From: WTJO01 sp965660165
Lineage (GTDB): Bacteria; Pseudomonadota; Alphaproteobacteria; Puniceispirillales; Puniceispirillaceae
NCBI GenBank assembly: GCA_965660165.1
Contig: CBFHYU010000017.1
Coordinates: forward strand, 1-47,623
Length of the DNA stretch: 47,623 nt
Reading direction: 5' to 3'
Numbering within the stretch: the first letter of the stretch is position 1; each line of letters begins with the position of its first letter. Positions 27,196 through 35,423 of this stretch are shown here, one piece after another. A program made the translations under genes and the position numbers. The notes below the pieces were generated by a model. The model ran no database searches. It saw only the letters and a program-made list of their open reading frames with translations, and had not been told where the DNA came from.

Positions 27196-27258
27196 GAGGG
27201 TGAGGCAATCGCTTGGTGCATTGCCAACGTTTCAAATATTTATATGAGGAATTCTAAA

Positions 27259-27534
27259 ATGAATAAGAACGAACTTGTTTCTGCTGTAGCCGATCACGCA
27301 GGCATGTCAAAGGGTGACGCAGGGAAAGCCGTTGATGCCGTATTTGCTTCTATTGAAGGTGCATTGAAGCAGGGCGGGGAAGTAAGGATTGTTGGTTTCG
27401 GTTCATTTTCTGTAGCTCAGCGTGCCGCAAGTACAGGACGTAACCCACGCACAGGCGAGCAAATCCAGATTCCAGCGTCTAAACAGCCAAAATTCAAAGC
27501 AGGTGCTTTACTTAAGAGTGCTGTAAACAGCTAA
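27259..27534 (+). CDS. hup: DNA-binding protein HU
   Basis: HU is the small dimeric nucleoid protein that bends and compacts DNA. The ATG at 27259, preceded by GAGGAAT, gives 91 residues starting MNKNELVSAVADHAG, the normal HU length; an in-frame upstream ATG at 27244 adds five residues without a ribosome binding site. The signature GFGSFSVAQRAASTGRNPRT, including the DNA-intercalating proline arm, is complete. A position after lon and before a tRNA-Val is usual for hupB in alphaproteobacteria. A strong terminator follows. Confidence 0.96.
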   Translation: MNKNELVSAVADHAGMSKGDAGKAVDAVFASIEGALKQGGEVRIVGFGSFSVAQRAASTGRNPRTGEQIQIPASKQPKFKAGALLKSAVNS

Positions 27535-27550
27535 ATTTGTTTTGACTTTC

Positions 27551-27585
27551 AAACCAACCCATGACATATATGGGTTGGTTTTTTT
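27551..27585 (+). terminator. Rho-independent terminator of the HU gene
   Basis: A perfect 12-bp stem (27551-27562 with 27570-27581) has a 7-nt loop and is followed by a run of T residues. It lies 16 nt after the HU stop. Confidence 0.93.
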
Positions 27586-27668
27586 ATGTCTGTGACAGAG
27601 CGATTATCTGTTGTGTGTGACCGTTACCAAGACAGACATGTTGGTTAGTTAAAGGTTGTTTAGATAAA

Positions 27669-27744
27669 GGGTGGTTAGCTCAGCTGGGAGAGCAACTCGT
27701 TTACACCGAGTAGGTCGGGGGTTCGAGCCCCTCACCACCCACCA
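27669..27744 (+). tRNA. tRNA-Val (TAC)
   Basis: The acceptor GGGTGGT pairs with ACCACCC. The anticodon stem ACTCG/CGAGT encloses loop TTTACAC, giving anticodon TAC. The T-arm is GGGGG/CCCTC with TTCGAGC. The discriminator is A and CCA is encoded. The 228 bp after it hold only a weak 7-bp hairpin (27795-27816). Confidence 0.97.
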
Positions 27745-27972
27745 TCTAACCTATCTCACCAGCTTTATAAATGTCCCATAATATAAGAAAATGACCTGTT
27801 ATTTGATGTTAACAGGGCTGCTTGCTATTGATTGGCTAAATTTGGAATTGGAAGAGTGAGCCTTTTCAAACCAATACTCAGGGTTACAATTTATCCTGTT
27901 GCACCAGTACCCATATGCTAACCAGATAGGGCGTTCAGGTCAAAATATAATGTTTGGCGAGGGAAAATCTGG

Positions 27973-28323
27973 CTAAAATATCATACAATGTTCAATAAGT
28001 ATGGTGTCATCATGTTCAACAAACATAGCCTCGCATACATATTCATCGTCTGATTTTGTGTACCATAGGCGCCAAATAACTGCGATAGAATGGGTTCGTC
28101 TGAAAATAGCGACAAGCTCTCTTCGATCAAAATATCCAAGCTTTTGTTGATATTCATCACATTGGCGTGACAGATTATCTTCGGTCACAATTACCTTTAG
28201 GCGAGGTGTGAAATCCTTAACATGTTTGGCATGATCTCGTTCAGTTGATCCTGCTAGCATATTCTGCATTAACGGTTCAATCACCTCTAGGATTTCACTG
28301 TCTGAACAGTGTAAAAGCCGCAT
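27973..28323 (-). CDS. Hypothetical protein, 116 residues
   Basis: I do not recognise this protein. The ATG at 28323 has AGGAT seven bases upstream and gives 116 residues; a TTG at 28383 would add 20 residues but has no ribosome binding site and overlaps the small gene upstream. No signal peptide or membrane segment is seen. It is mildly acidic and mixed alpha/beta in appearance, with a central basic part (KLGYFDRRELVAIFRRTH) and a C-terminal half rich in aromatic and acidic residues containing two cysteines. It follows a 47-residue membrane peptide by 31 nt on the same strand, so the two probably form a small operon. Codon use looks like that of its neighbours. Confidence 0.6.
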   Translation of the reverse strand: MRLLHCSDSEILEVIEPLMQNMLAGSTERDHAKHVKDFTPRLKVIVTEDNLSRQCDEYQQKLGYFDRRELVAIFRRTHSIAVIWRLWYTKSDDEYVCEAMFVEHDDTILIEHCMIF

Positions 28324-28354
28324 AACCCTATCCTTGACATCGTTAGGACAATTT

Positions 28355-28498
28355 TTACTGGCTAAAGATAATAAATGAAACAAACACTGACGTTAGAATA
28401 AAATAGCTAATAAGTCGGCGCAAGTTTAACATTTTGCGTCTGTTAGTTGCGGCCTTATTAGTTACAGCATCTTCAATATGCGGAAAATGAACTTCCAT
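28355..28498 (-). CDS. Small single-pass membrane protein, 47 residues
   Basis: This short frame is supported by a good ribosome binding site, AAGGGAG, seven bases before the ATG. The 47-residue product has a polar N-terminal half (MEVHFPHIEDAVTNK, then TNRRK) and one hydrophobic helix (about residues 29-45, LISYFILTSVFVSFIIF), with positive charges (RR at 20-21 and 27-28) just before it, predicting the N-terminus in the cytoplasm. No family is recognised. It ends 31 nt before the hypothetical gene at 28323. Confidence 0.55.
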   Translation of the reverse strand: MEVHFPHIEDAVTNKAATNRRKMLNLRRLISYFILTSVFVSFIIFSQ

Positions 28499-28644
28499 AC
28501 TCTCACTCCCTTTCGTCCATTTATACGGAATCATGTATGAATTTGGCTCACTTTGCTGACCTATAAAATCTGCATTATGCTAGCCTAAGACAGCTGCTCT
28601 TTAATTTAAGAAGAACAGATCTCGCAGATACGCAGGAGATAGAT

Positions 28645-29001
28645 ATGCCCCAACCTTATCAAGGACGCTGTCATTGTGGTGATGTGCACTTTACAGTCAA
28701 TGCCGAGATTACAGTCGGCGTTATATGTGACTGTTCACTCTGTATTAGAAAATCTGCGGTTATGGCGCTGATTGACACGCACGCATTCTCATTAACCTCA
28801 GGGGAGACGGCACTATCTGCCTATCAGTTCAATTCATTTCAAGCAAAACATTATTTTTGCAAGCGGTGCGGTATCTATACCCATCATAAACGCAGAAGCG
28901 GCGAGGGGCTGGCTGTTAATACAGCCTGCCTAGATGGTTTTGATAAAACCGATCTATCTGAGATCAGATATTTTAAGGGCTCTTTATTAAGTGTAATTTA
29001 A
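28645..29001 (+). CDS. GFA family (CENP-V/glutathione-dependent formaldehyde-activating-like) protein
   Basis: The 118-residue protein has the GFA zinc-binding cysteine pattern: CHCG (C9, C11), CDCSLC (C28, C30, C33) and CKRCG (C72, C75). The family is named for an enzyme thought to promote formation of S-hydroxymethylglutathione, but most small members have no proven reaction, so a structural zinc protein of unknown role is as likely. A CAGGAGAT site lies just before the ATG. A 12-bp inverted repeat (28981-28992 with 29005-29016) spans the stop codon and could serve as a transcript end for this convergent pair, although no T-run follows. Confidence 0.87.
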   Translation: MPQPYQGRCHCGDVHFTVNAEITVGVICDCSLCIRKSAVMALIDTHAFSLTSGETALSAYQFNSFQAKHYFCKRCGIYTHHKRRSGEGLAVNTACLDGFDKTDLSEIRYFKGSLLSVI

Positions 29002-29020
29002 TATACTTAATAAAGAGGGT

Positions 29021-30172
29021 CTAGCGGAAGGCTGGGGGACGAGCATCTACCCAAATTCCGTCTGATGCGCCGCTTTCGGCAACCGCATAGACAGCTGCCA
29101 TAGACCGCAGCCCATCTTCTGCGGTTGGAAATAATGTATCTGGTATGGGCGCGCCTGATTTTTCAGCATATATGGTTTTTGCCAGATCAGAATAGATATT
29201 TGCAAATGCAAGGGGCATGCCTTCAGCGTGGCCAATGGTTACGCGGCTTGCGCTATCTGCTTCGGGGGACAGGTTAGCTTCACCTCTTTCAATTATCTGC
29301 ATGCGCCCGCCCAAAGGCATCCAGTAAAGCTGATTTGGCTGTTCTTGTGCCCATCTTAGCCCACCTGTCTCACCAAACACTTGAAGGGTAAGCCCATGTT
29401 GCCTGCCAATTGCAATAGATGATGTCCACAACCTGCCAACGGTGCCGCCATCCATTCTGAAATTGACCATTGCGTCATCTTCTAGCTTGCGGCTGGCAAT
29501 GGTTGAGACAATATCTGCTGAGAGGCGCGCAATCTGCTGGCCAGTAACAAAGCTTGCCATATGAAGTGCATGAATGCCGCAATCTGCAAATTGTGCAGAA
29601 ACACCTGCCTGAGCAGGGTCATAGCGCCAGCGCACACGTGGATTATCTGCATCTGCGGCATCTGCATGATGGCCATGTGCAAATTCTGCTACAACAAGCC
29701 TTATCTTGCCTAAATCGCCGCGTGCGACCATTGCTTTCATATGGCGGACAAGCGCATATCCAGAATAGCCGTAATTTACCGCACAAATCCGATTATATTT
29801 CGCAGATATTTTGACAATTTCCTCACCTTCTTCAACCGTCATGGTCATGGGCTTTTCGCATAGCACATGAAATCCTGCTTCTAGAAAAGCTTTTGTGATC
29901 TCAAAATGGGTATCATTTGGGGTTGCGATGGTGACAAGCTCAACCCTGTCATCTCGTGCGCGTTCTGCGGCAAGCATGTCCTGCCAGTTGCCATAGGCTC
30001 TATCTTCTGCCAACCCTAGCTCAAGGCCAAAGGCCTTACCTGCTTCAGGGCGGTAATCAAGCGCACCTGCCACAAATTCAAACGCGCCATCCAGCCCTGC
30101 GCTAATTCTATGCGCTGGCCCTATTTGGCTGCCTTTGCCGCCACCTATCAATCCCCATCTTAGCTTTGCCAT
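29021..30172 (-). CDS. Gfo/Idh/MocA family oxidoreductase (second in operon)
   Basis: This is an NAD(P)-dependent sugar or inositol dehydrogenase-like enzyme. The ATG at 30172 (AAGGAA upstream) gives 383 residues; a TTG at 30190 would add six. The N-terminal Rossmann motif GLIGGGKGSQIG differs slightly from the family norm. The catalytic-lysine motif CEKPMTM lies near residue 118, and the C-terminal dimerisation domain has the family's DCGIHALHMASFVTG block, with an HxxH-like helix. It is the last gene of a three-gene minus-strand operon with another Gfo/Idh enzyme and a VOC protein. The substrate is unknown; paired enzymes suggest sequential oxidation and reduction of a polyol or sugar. Confidence 0.9.
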   Translation of the reverse strand: MAKLRWGLIGGGKGSQIGPAHRISAGLDGAFEFVAGALDYRPEAGKAFGLELGLAEDRAYGNWQDMLAAERARDDRVELVTIATPNDTHFEITKAFLEAGFHVLCEKPMTMTVEEGEEIVKISAKYNRICAVNYGYSGYALVRHMKAMVARGDLGKIRLVVAEFAHGHHADAADADNPRVRWRYDPAQAGVSAQFADCGIHALHMASFVTGQQIARLSADIVSTIASRKLEDDAMVNFRMDGGTVGRLWTSSIAIGRQHGLTLQVFGETGGLRWAQEQPNQLYWMPLGGRMQIIERGEANLSPEADSASRVTIGHAEGMPLAFANIYSDLAKTIYAEKSGAPIPDTLFPTAEDGLRSMAAVYAVAESGASDGIWVDARPPAFR

Positions 30173-30275
30173 CGCCAAATTCCTTGTCAAACATTAGCTA
30201 ACATTCTATCTGCTCAGCCTTATGCAGAGTTTGGCTGCTTGTCAATCATTTCGGTAATGGCAGATAGCAACAGGC

Positions 30276-31373
30276 TTATGTTACAGATACCCAGCGTTTT
30301 GTTTCAGATGATATGAAACAGCTTTCTACTATCTGGCTAACTGCCAGCCCATCTGAGAAATCTGGCCAGCTTGGTTTGCCAGCATCAATCGCATTAAGAA
30401 AATCTTTGGCTTCAATAATGATTTGATCCTGATAGCCTGTGCCATGACCTGCCCCTTGACAAAAGGCCAGATAATCTGGATGAGAGGGGCCTGTGAGGAT
30501 GCGTGTAAAGCCGCGCATCGCTTCATCACCTTCAGCTTTATACAGCCAGAAGCAATTCTGATCTTCCTGATCAAATCGAATAGCGCCTTTGGTGCCCGTA
30601 ATCTCATAACAATAGCCCATTTTACGCCCATGTGAGACGCGGCTGAAAAACAAATGTCCCATACAGCCACGTTCAAACCGTACCATGCAGTGTGCCTGAT
30701 CATCATTAACAACCTGACCGCCAGGACGGTGTTTATGCACTGTCTCAATATCCGCCATCACCTCGCTCACAGGGCCACATAAGGCAAGGGCAGCATTTAT
30801 CATATGAGGCGCCAGATCGCCCATCGTGCCGCTTGCCCTGTCCTCAGCCCGCCAATTTGCAGGCAATTCGGGATCTGCATAGAAATCTTCAGTATGCTCT
30901 CCTCTGAACCAGATAATATCGCCAATTACCTTCTGCTGAATTAGCTTTCTGATATATTGTGTTGCAGGCGTGCGGATATAGTTAAATCCAGTCATATGAA
31001 CCAGATTTGATGCATGCGCAGCTTCTGTCATAATCGTTGCGTCTTCTAGGCTAGCCCCAAGCGGTTTTTCACAAAAAACGTGCTTTTTTGCCTCAAAGGC
31101 AGCGAGCGCAATGTCCTTATGGGTGTGTTGCGGGCTAGCAATAATAACAGCCTGTATATCAGGGTGTGAGATAACATCTTGCCAATTATCTGTCGCGCTC
31201 TTAAAGCCATAGGCGTCACGATAATGAGTGGCTGTTTGCGTTGAGGTAGCGCATACCATCTCAAGGACAGGTGTTAGCGGTGTGTTAAACACAGAAGCCA
31301 CCGCATTATAGGCCACCGCATGTGCCTTACCCATATAGCCGCCGCCAATAATGCCAATGCCAATCTTGCTCAT
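30276..31373 (-). CDS. Gfo/Idh/MocA family oxidoreductase (first in operon)
   Basis: A 365-residue NAD(P)-dependent dehydrogenase-like protein. The nucleotide-binding loop is IGIIGGGYMGKAHA at the N-terminus, the catalytic lysine lies in FCEKPLGAS, and the substrate-domain block GTMGDLAPHMINAALALCG carries the Asp and His expected in active members. Its ATG overlaps the TGA of the VOC gene upstream (ATGA), so the two are translationally coupled. A second paralogue follows after about 100 bp. The two are clearly diverged from each other (different Rossmann loops and lengths), so they are not a recent duplication. Confidence 0.92.
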   Translation of the reverse strand: MSKIGIGIIGGGYMGKAHAVAYNAVASVFNTPLTPVLEMVCATSTQTATHYRDAYGFKSATDNWQDVISHPDIQAVIIASPQHTHKDIALAAFEAKKHVFCEKPLGASLEDATIMTEAAHASNLVHMTGFNYIRTPATQYIRKLIQQKVIGDIIWFRGEHTEDFYADPELPANWRAEDRASGTMGDLAPHMINAALALCGPVSEVMADIETVHKHRPGGQVVNDDQAHCMVRFERGCMGHLFFSRVSHGRKMGYCYEITGTKGAIRFDQEDQNCFWLYKAEGDEAMRGFTRILTGPSHPDYLAFCQGAGHGTGYQDQIIIEAKDFLNAIDAGKPSWPDFSDGLAVSQIVESCFISSETKRWVSVT

Positions 31374-31780
31374 ATTTCGTCCACCTGATGTACTTCAATG
31401 ACATTGCCGTCTGGATCATAAAAGAAGATTTGTTGCCAGCCTGCAACGGCCTGATTACCCCAATCTGCAAAGGGGATATTATTATCTGAAAGATGCTGTT
31501 TGAATGCGGCGATATCATCTGTTCTAAATGCGATGTGCCCGCGTGATACAGGATTTACATATTGTTGCGCATTAAAGCCTGCATGAATATCTTTCTGAGC
31601 CAAATGCATCTGGATAGCGCCATCAGACACAAAGGCTACATCGCCTGCATAGCCTTTATTTTTCTCTAATGTTGGCAGTCCATCTACAGTGTCATCAAGG
31701 CCAAGAATATTCTGATAAAAGTTATCCATCTGCTCAACATTAGGGGTTGAGAGATTTATATGATGTAAGGTCAGTTTCAT
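31370..31780 (-). CDS. VOC family (glyoxalase/dioxygenase fold) protein
   Basis: The ATG at 31780 gives a 136-residue protein of the vicinal oxygen chelate superfamily, with an AGGT site seven bases upstream; ATGs at 31786 and 31795 are alternatives. Two beta-alpha-beta-beta-beta modules are visible, starting LTLHHINLSTPN and RGHIAFRTDDIAAF. Likely metal ligands are the early His of LHHINL, the His of GHIAF and the Glu of GNVIEVHQ. Members isomerise, cleave or epimerise small oxygenated molecules. Coupling to two Gfo/Idh dehydrogenases suggests a carbohydrate or polyol pathway, but this is inference. Confidence 0.87.
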   Translation of the reverse strand: MKLTLHHINLSTPNVEQMDNFYQNILGLDDTVDGLPTLEKNKGYAGDVAFVSDGAIQMHLAQKDIHAGFNAQQYVNPVSRGHIAFRTDDIAAFKQHLSDNNIPFADWGNQAVAGWQQIFFYDPDGNVIEVHQVDEI

Positions 31781-31847
31781 CGGCATACCTGTCACGAAAA
31801 AGAAAAATAGTGACAGTAAAAAATTGGTTTGCCAAGTGGATGAACGC

Positions 31848-32474
31848 TTATTTATTCATGCTTACCCGAATATTTGCAAATGATGTTGGGGGCTCAATAA
31901 GACGAGTCACAAAATTTCTGGTATCGCCTGCTTCAATTGGCTCAGCGTCAACTATCATAGGCCAATCAATGACGGTGTTACCTGCCTTGTCAACAAGTTC
32001 AATGACAAATTGTTTTGGTGTGCCGATTGCATCGCCCTCATTTGCGACCGTAATGGTGATTTCCAGCGTTTTGCCAATATCTGATTCTAACATCTCATAG
32101 CTAGCTGTTTTCAGCATCAGATTCGCAGACGCTGTGATAGGCGAGGTTTGCTGCGTATCAGCAACGGTTTCTGGCTGTTCTGTGCTAGCGGTTTGCTGAT
32201 TAAGTGCAACATGTGTCATCTGGGCAATGAAAAAACTAAAGCCAAGAAATAATAGTAACAAAAATGCCCATTTAACCATTTTGCCAAATCTTGAACCTTG
32301 TCCTGTTTTGGCTTTCTTCTTGGTTTTTTTAGATAGGGTTTGAGTGCTTGATTTGGTTCTAGCTGAATCGAAATTATCACTCACAGCTTCCATTTTCTTC
32401 TTGAGCTGTTCGATCGCTTCAAGAGTTTTTGGATCATCTACAAAGTCAGGGTCATCATGAAACGCTGTAGTCAT
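31848..32474 (-). CDS. DUF3426-like single-pass membrane protein
   Basis: The ATG at 32474 gives 208 residues. A charged cytoplasmic N-terminal part with a Lys-rich stretch (SKKTKKKAK) is followed by one membrane helix (about residues 67-87, WAFLLLLFLGFSFFIAQM) and a C-terminal periplasmic beta domain. That domain (KTASYEMLESDIGKTLEITITVANEGDAIG to RVSMNK) looks like the DUF3426 fold, which often follows an MJ0042-type zinc finger; no zinc finger is present here. It is transcribed divergently from the two-partner secretion genes. A functional link is possible but not shown. Confidence 0.7.
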   Translation of the reverse strand: MTTAFHDDPDFVDDPKTLEAIEQLKKKMEAVSDNFDSARTKSSTQTLSKKTKKKAKTGQGSRFGKMVKWAFLLLLFLGFSFFIAQMTHVALNQQTASTEQPETVADTQQTSPITASANLMLKTASYEMLESDIGKTLEITITVANEGDAIGTPKQFVIELVDKAGNTVIDWPMIVDAEPIEAGDTRNFVTRLIEPPTSFANIRVSMNK

Positions 32475-32732
32475 CTGGTTACAATACTCGCAAAATATCA
32501 AACAATAATGCTAATTTAGAAAATTATAAGTTTAATAATAGCTAATCTAATAGCAAAAATCACGCCAACAGCATCATTATCTGCTCAAATTTTGCAGTTT
32601 TAGCATTTATGGCGCACCCAGCTAGGGTATCAGGTCTATTTAGCCGACAAGAAAATACGGTTTTTAGACAAAAAATGTAAATGATTTCGAGGTTTAGCCG
32701 TTTTAGAAGTGGCTTAGGGAAATAGGGTTTCA
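32475..32732. promoter_or_regulatory. AT-rich divergent intergenic region
   Basis: These 258 bp separate the divergent DUF3426-like gene and the two-partner secretion transporter. They are strongly AT-rich, with GCTAATYTA repeated near 32510 and 32540, and must contain at least the transporter promoter. No specific promoter or operator could be picked with confidence. Confidence 0.4.
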
Positions 32733-35384
32733 ATGAGATTATTACGGCGCATTTTGGTGACATGGTCATGGTGTTTGATTGCGCTGTGGGGGATGCCTAT
32801 TTCCCAAGTTTTGGCGCAAACAGATAGCCTATGCCCAAAGCCGCCTGCCGTAATCCATATTCAATATGCTTTTGACTGGCCAGTAATTGAACAACAAAAG
32901 CTGGCAAAATCCTTCTCATTAAGATGTGGACTGGCAACTGATCTGGATAGATTGCTGAAATTGACTGCGGCCTCGTTATCAGAGCTTGATAAAACATTGA
33001 TTAGAAGCCAGCTTGTGCTGAATGATGAGCGTGGGCAGTCTCGCATCAGCCTGATAACAGAACAGGATGATAACAGGCTGAGAACAGCCATTTTGCCAAT
33101 TAGGCATATCACCAGAGATGATGGCTATTTTCTGATGGCAGATATTATTGGCAGGCCTGTAGAGGGTGAACAGCTTCGTCTGCGCTATGCGGTAGATGAA
33201 ACACGGCTTAGGGGTGTGGATGGGCAAATCAGCATAAGCTGGGCGCTAGATGGCGTGCCTATTTCTGGCAAGCTTGGCAATAAGCTATTGCTTCGTGAGG
33301 CCTATGCAGGGGGACGAATTTCTGCAACGCTAGCCTTTATAGATGAACGTGATTTTGTCTATGCCTCAAAAGATTTAAGCATGTCATCTGTGGTCAGTCT
33401 CAAGCCAACTCCGCCTGAAGCCAGAAACCTCAGTATCTTGGGAGATGCGATTATTGGGCAAGAGCTGGCTGTATCTTATGAATTTTATGACAGAAATCTC
33501 AATGATACAGAGCAGGGTAGCCAGATTCAGTGGCTAAGAAATGGCTTTGCCATTCCTAATGCAACGACAGATAGCTATGTGATTGTGCCACAAGATTTAG
33601 GCGCACAAATCTCTGTTAAGCTTATTCCTCGTTCAAGCGATGGCCAGCGTGGCACGGCCTATATGGCGGGTCTGTCATCCCCTGTTCAGGATGATCTATC
33701 CGCGATGCGCCCAGATATTCTTGCAAATGCAGCTAGCCATAATGCAGATTTGCCAGAATTTACGCCGATTATAAGCTCGCCGCAACCTATCACAGATACT
33801 GAAAATTCGGCTGTCACACTGGCGCCATCAGCGCCACCGCAAAGCAGCACAATCGTGCTTGCGCTTGGGCTTGAGGTGGCGCGCGCATCACCTCGCCAAT
33901 TCTCAGCCATAGATTTTAGCGAGAATGATGTTCTAGATCAGTCTGTTCTGGATGAAATTGAAGGCAGGCTGATTGGTCAAGAAATTACGCTAGAGGCGAT
34001 TAAGGCAGTGCTGGAAGAACTTAATACCGCGTATAAAGAGGCTGGCTTTGAGCTATCTCGCGCCTTATTGCCAGAACAGGTAATCGAAAATGGTCGGCTG
34101 AAAATTCAGCTTGTCCAGACAAAAATCGGAAAGATTGAGTTTGAAAATAATAATCGCCTTAACGATAAGTTTTTGCGCAAGCATCTTCGCCTTGCAGAGG
34201 GTGAATTTATCTCTATCGATACACTTGAGCGCAATATCAGGCTGTATAATGCAGGCAATAAAAGCAAGCTGAAAACTGAGCTTGCGCCTGGAGAGAAGTT
34301 TGGTGAAACAGATGTGTTTGTTCAGGTTGATGAGCCTGATGCGTTTGAGCTTCCAACCCTATCGGTTGATAATTATGCAAACCAGATGACTGACTGGCGC
34401 AATAATGCGCTGTCATTTGTGCTGAATAATGCGCTTGGCAGAGAGGATGAGACAATCGTCACATTCTCAGATGCAAATGGCTCTTCTAGCCAATCTGCCT
34501 CTCTTTCCATGCCGCTTAGCGCCACTGGCACTAATTTATCTGCCAGCCTGTCACGCTCGCAAACTCAAACAGTTGGCGGTGATCCGTCAATCGTTGGGTA
34601 TCGGGGACGGTCATATTCAGCTGCACTAGGGCTATCTCATCCAATCATATTCGAAGATAATCATTCTATCTATCTATCGGCAAGCTATGGCTCTAGCTAT
34701 AATCAGCTTACCCAAGCAGTGACAGGTGATTTACTGTCAAAAAGCACAGGGCGCAAATTCACCCTATCATTGCCTATGAGCTATTCAACGCCAACCTCAA
34801 CCTATTCATTTGCGCCAAATTGGAGCGTGATAAATACAGAAACGCAAATCCCGCCTCAGGCAGTATGGGTGCAGAAAATTGATGGCCAGCTTGCCAGCTC
34901 ACATTTTCTGTCCAAAGTGGCCACGCTAAATACAAAAGGGAATTTTTTATATACCAAGTCTAAGAAGCTACTTTCGATGCCAGGTGAAATCCTGTCTGTG
35001 GGCGGCCCATCATCTGTGCGCGCTTATCAGCCATCCGAATCATCAGGCTATTTAGGCTATTTTTTGTCAGCTGAAATGCGCACGGATTTAGCAAATTGGG
35101 AATCTGTCAGTCTGCCTAACGCGATGCCAAATATTCAGCCATATCTATTTATAGACCATATGCTGGCACGAAGCCAATATCGCAAAGATACACGTGAAGA
35201 TTATTGGTCAGGCTATGGGGTTGGGGTAACAATACCAAGATTTTTCAATGGATTGTCATTAGATGCTTATGTTGCAGAATCACTTGATGGTGATGTGCAT
35301 GAGGCAGAGCAGGAAGCCTATGATGAACAACGAATTCAATTCTCATTAAAAGCTAATTTAGATTTTGTTAAAAATTTGAATTAA
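32733..35384 (+). CDS. TpsB/ShlB/FhaC-like outer-membrane transporter with extended N-terminus
   Basis: This is the outer-membrane pore of a two-partner secretion system (type Vb), which would export the giant adhesin downstream. The 883-residue protein is much longer than the usual 550-600. A signal peptide (1-28) is followed by about 360 extra residues with an Ig-like module (about 235-300, SYEFYDRNLNDTEQ, QIQWLRNG, DLGAQISVKL). The POTRA domains span about 395-545 (LEELNTAYKEAGFELSRALLPEQ, IGKIEFENNNRL). The C-terminal beta-barrel (about 550-883) contains VRAYQ at 762-766, corresponding to the conserved VRGY motif of the plug loop with Gly replaced by Ala. An AGGG site precedes the ATG. 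Confidence 0.9.
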   Translation: MRLLRRILVTWSWCLIALWGMPISQVLAQTDSLCPKPPAVIHIQYAFDWPVIEQQKLAKSFSLRCGLATDLDRLLKLTAASLSELDKTLIRSQLVLNDERGQSRISLITEQDDNRLRTAILPIRHITRDDGYFLMADIIGRPVEGEQLRLRYAVDETRLRGVDGQISISWALDGVPISGKLGNKLLLREAYAGGRISATLAFIDERDFVYASKDLSMSSVVSLKPTPPEARNLSILGDAIIGQELAVSYEFYDRNLNDTEQGSQIQWLRNGFAIPNATTDSYVIVPQDLGAQISVKLIPRSSDGQRGTAYMAGLSSPVQDDLSAMRPDILANAASHNADLPEFTPIISSPQPITDTENSAVTLAPSAPPQSSTIVLALGLEVARASPRQFSAIDFSENDVLDQSVLDEIEGRLIGQEITLEAIKAVLEELNTAYKEAGFELSRALLPEQVIENGRLKIQLVQTKIGKIEFENNNRLNDKFLRKHLRLAEGEFISIDTLERNIRLYNAGNKSKLKTELAPGEKFGETDVFVQVDEPDAFELPTLSVDNYANQMTDWRNNALSFVLNNALGREDETIVTFSDANGSSSQSASLSMPLSATGTNLSASLSRSQTQTVGGDPSIVGYRGRSYSAALGLSHPIIFEDNHSIYLSASYGSSYNQLTQAVTGDLLSKSTGRKFTLSLPMSYSTPTSTYSFAPNWSVINTETQIPPQAVWVQKIDGQLASSHFLSKVATLNTKGNFLYTKSKKLLSMPGEILSVGGPSSVRAYQPSESSGYLGYFLSAEMRTDLANWESVSLPNAMPNIQPYLFIDHMLARSQYRKDTREDYWSGYGVGVTIPRFFNGLSLDAYVAESLDGDVHEAEQEAYDEQRIQFSLKANLDFVKNLN

Positions 35385-35423
35385 CGCGGGCAGTTCAAAA
35401 TATTAACCTAAGACGTAAATGAA

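Noticed and set aside
27795..27816. A 7-bp hairpin after tRNA-Val as a terminator
   Set aside because: The stem is short and there is no T-run after it.
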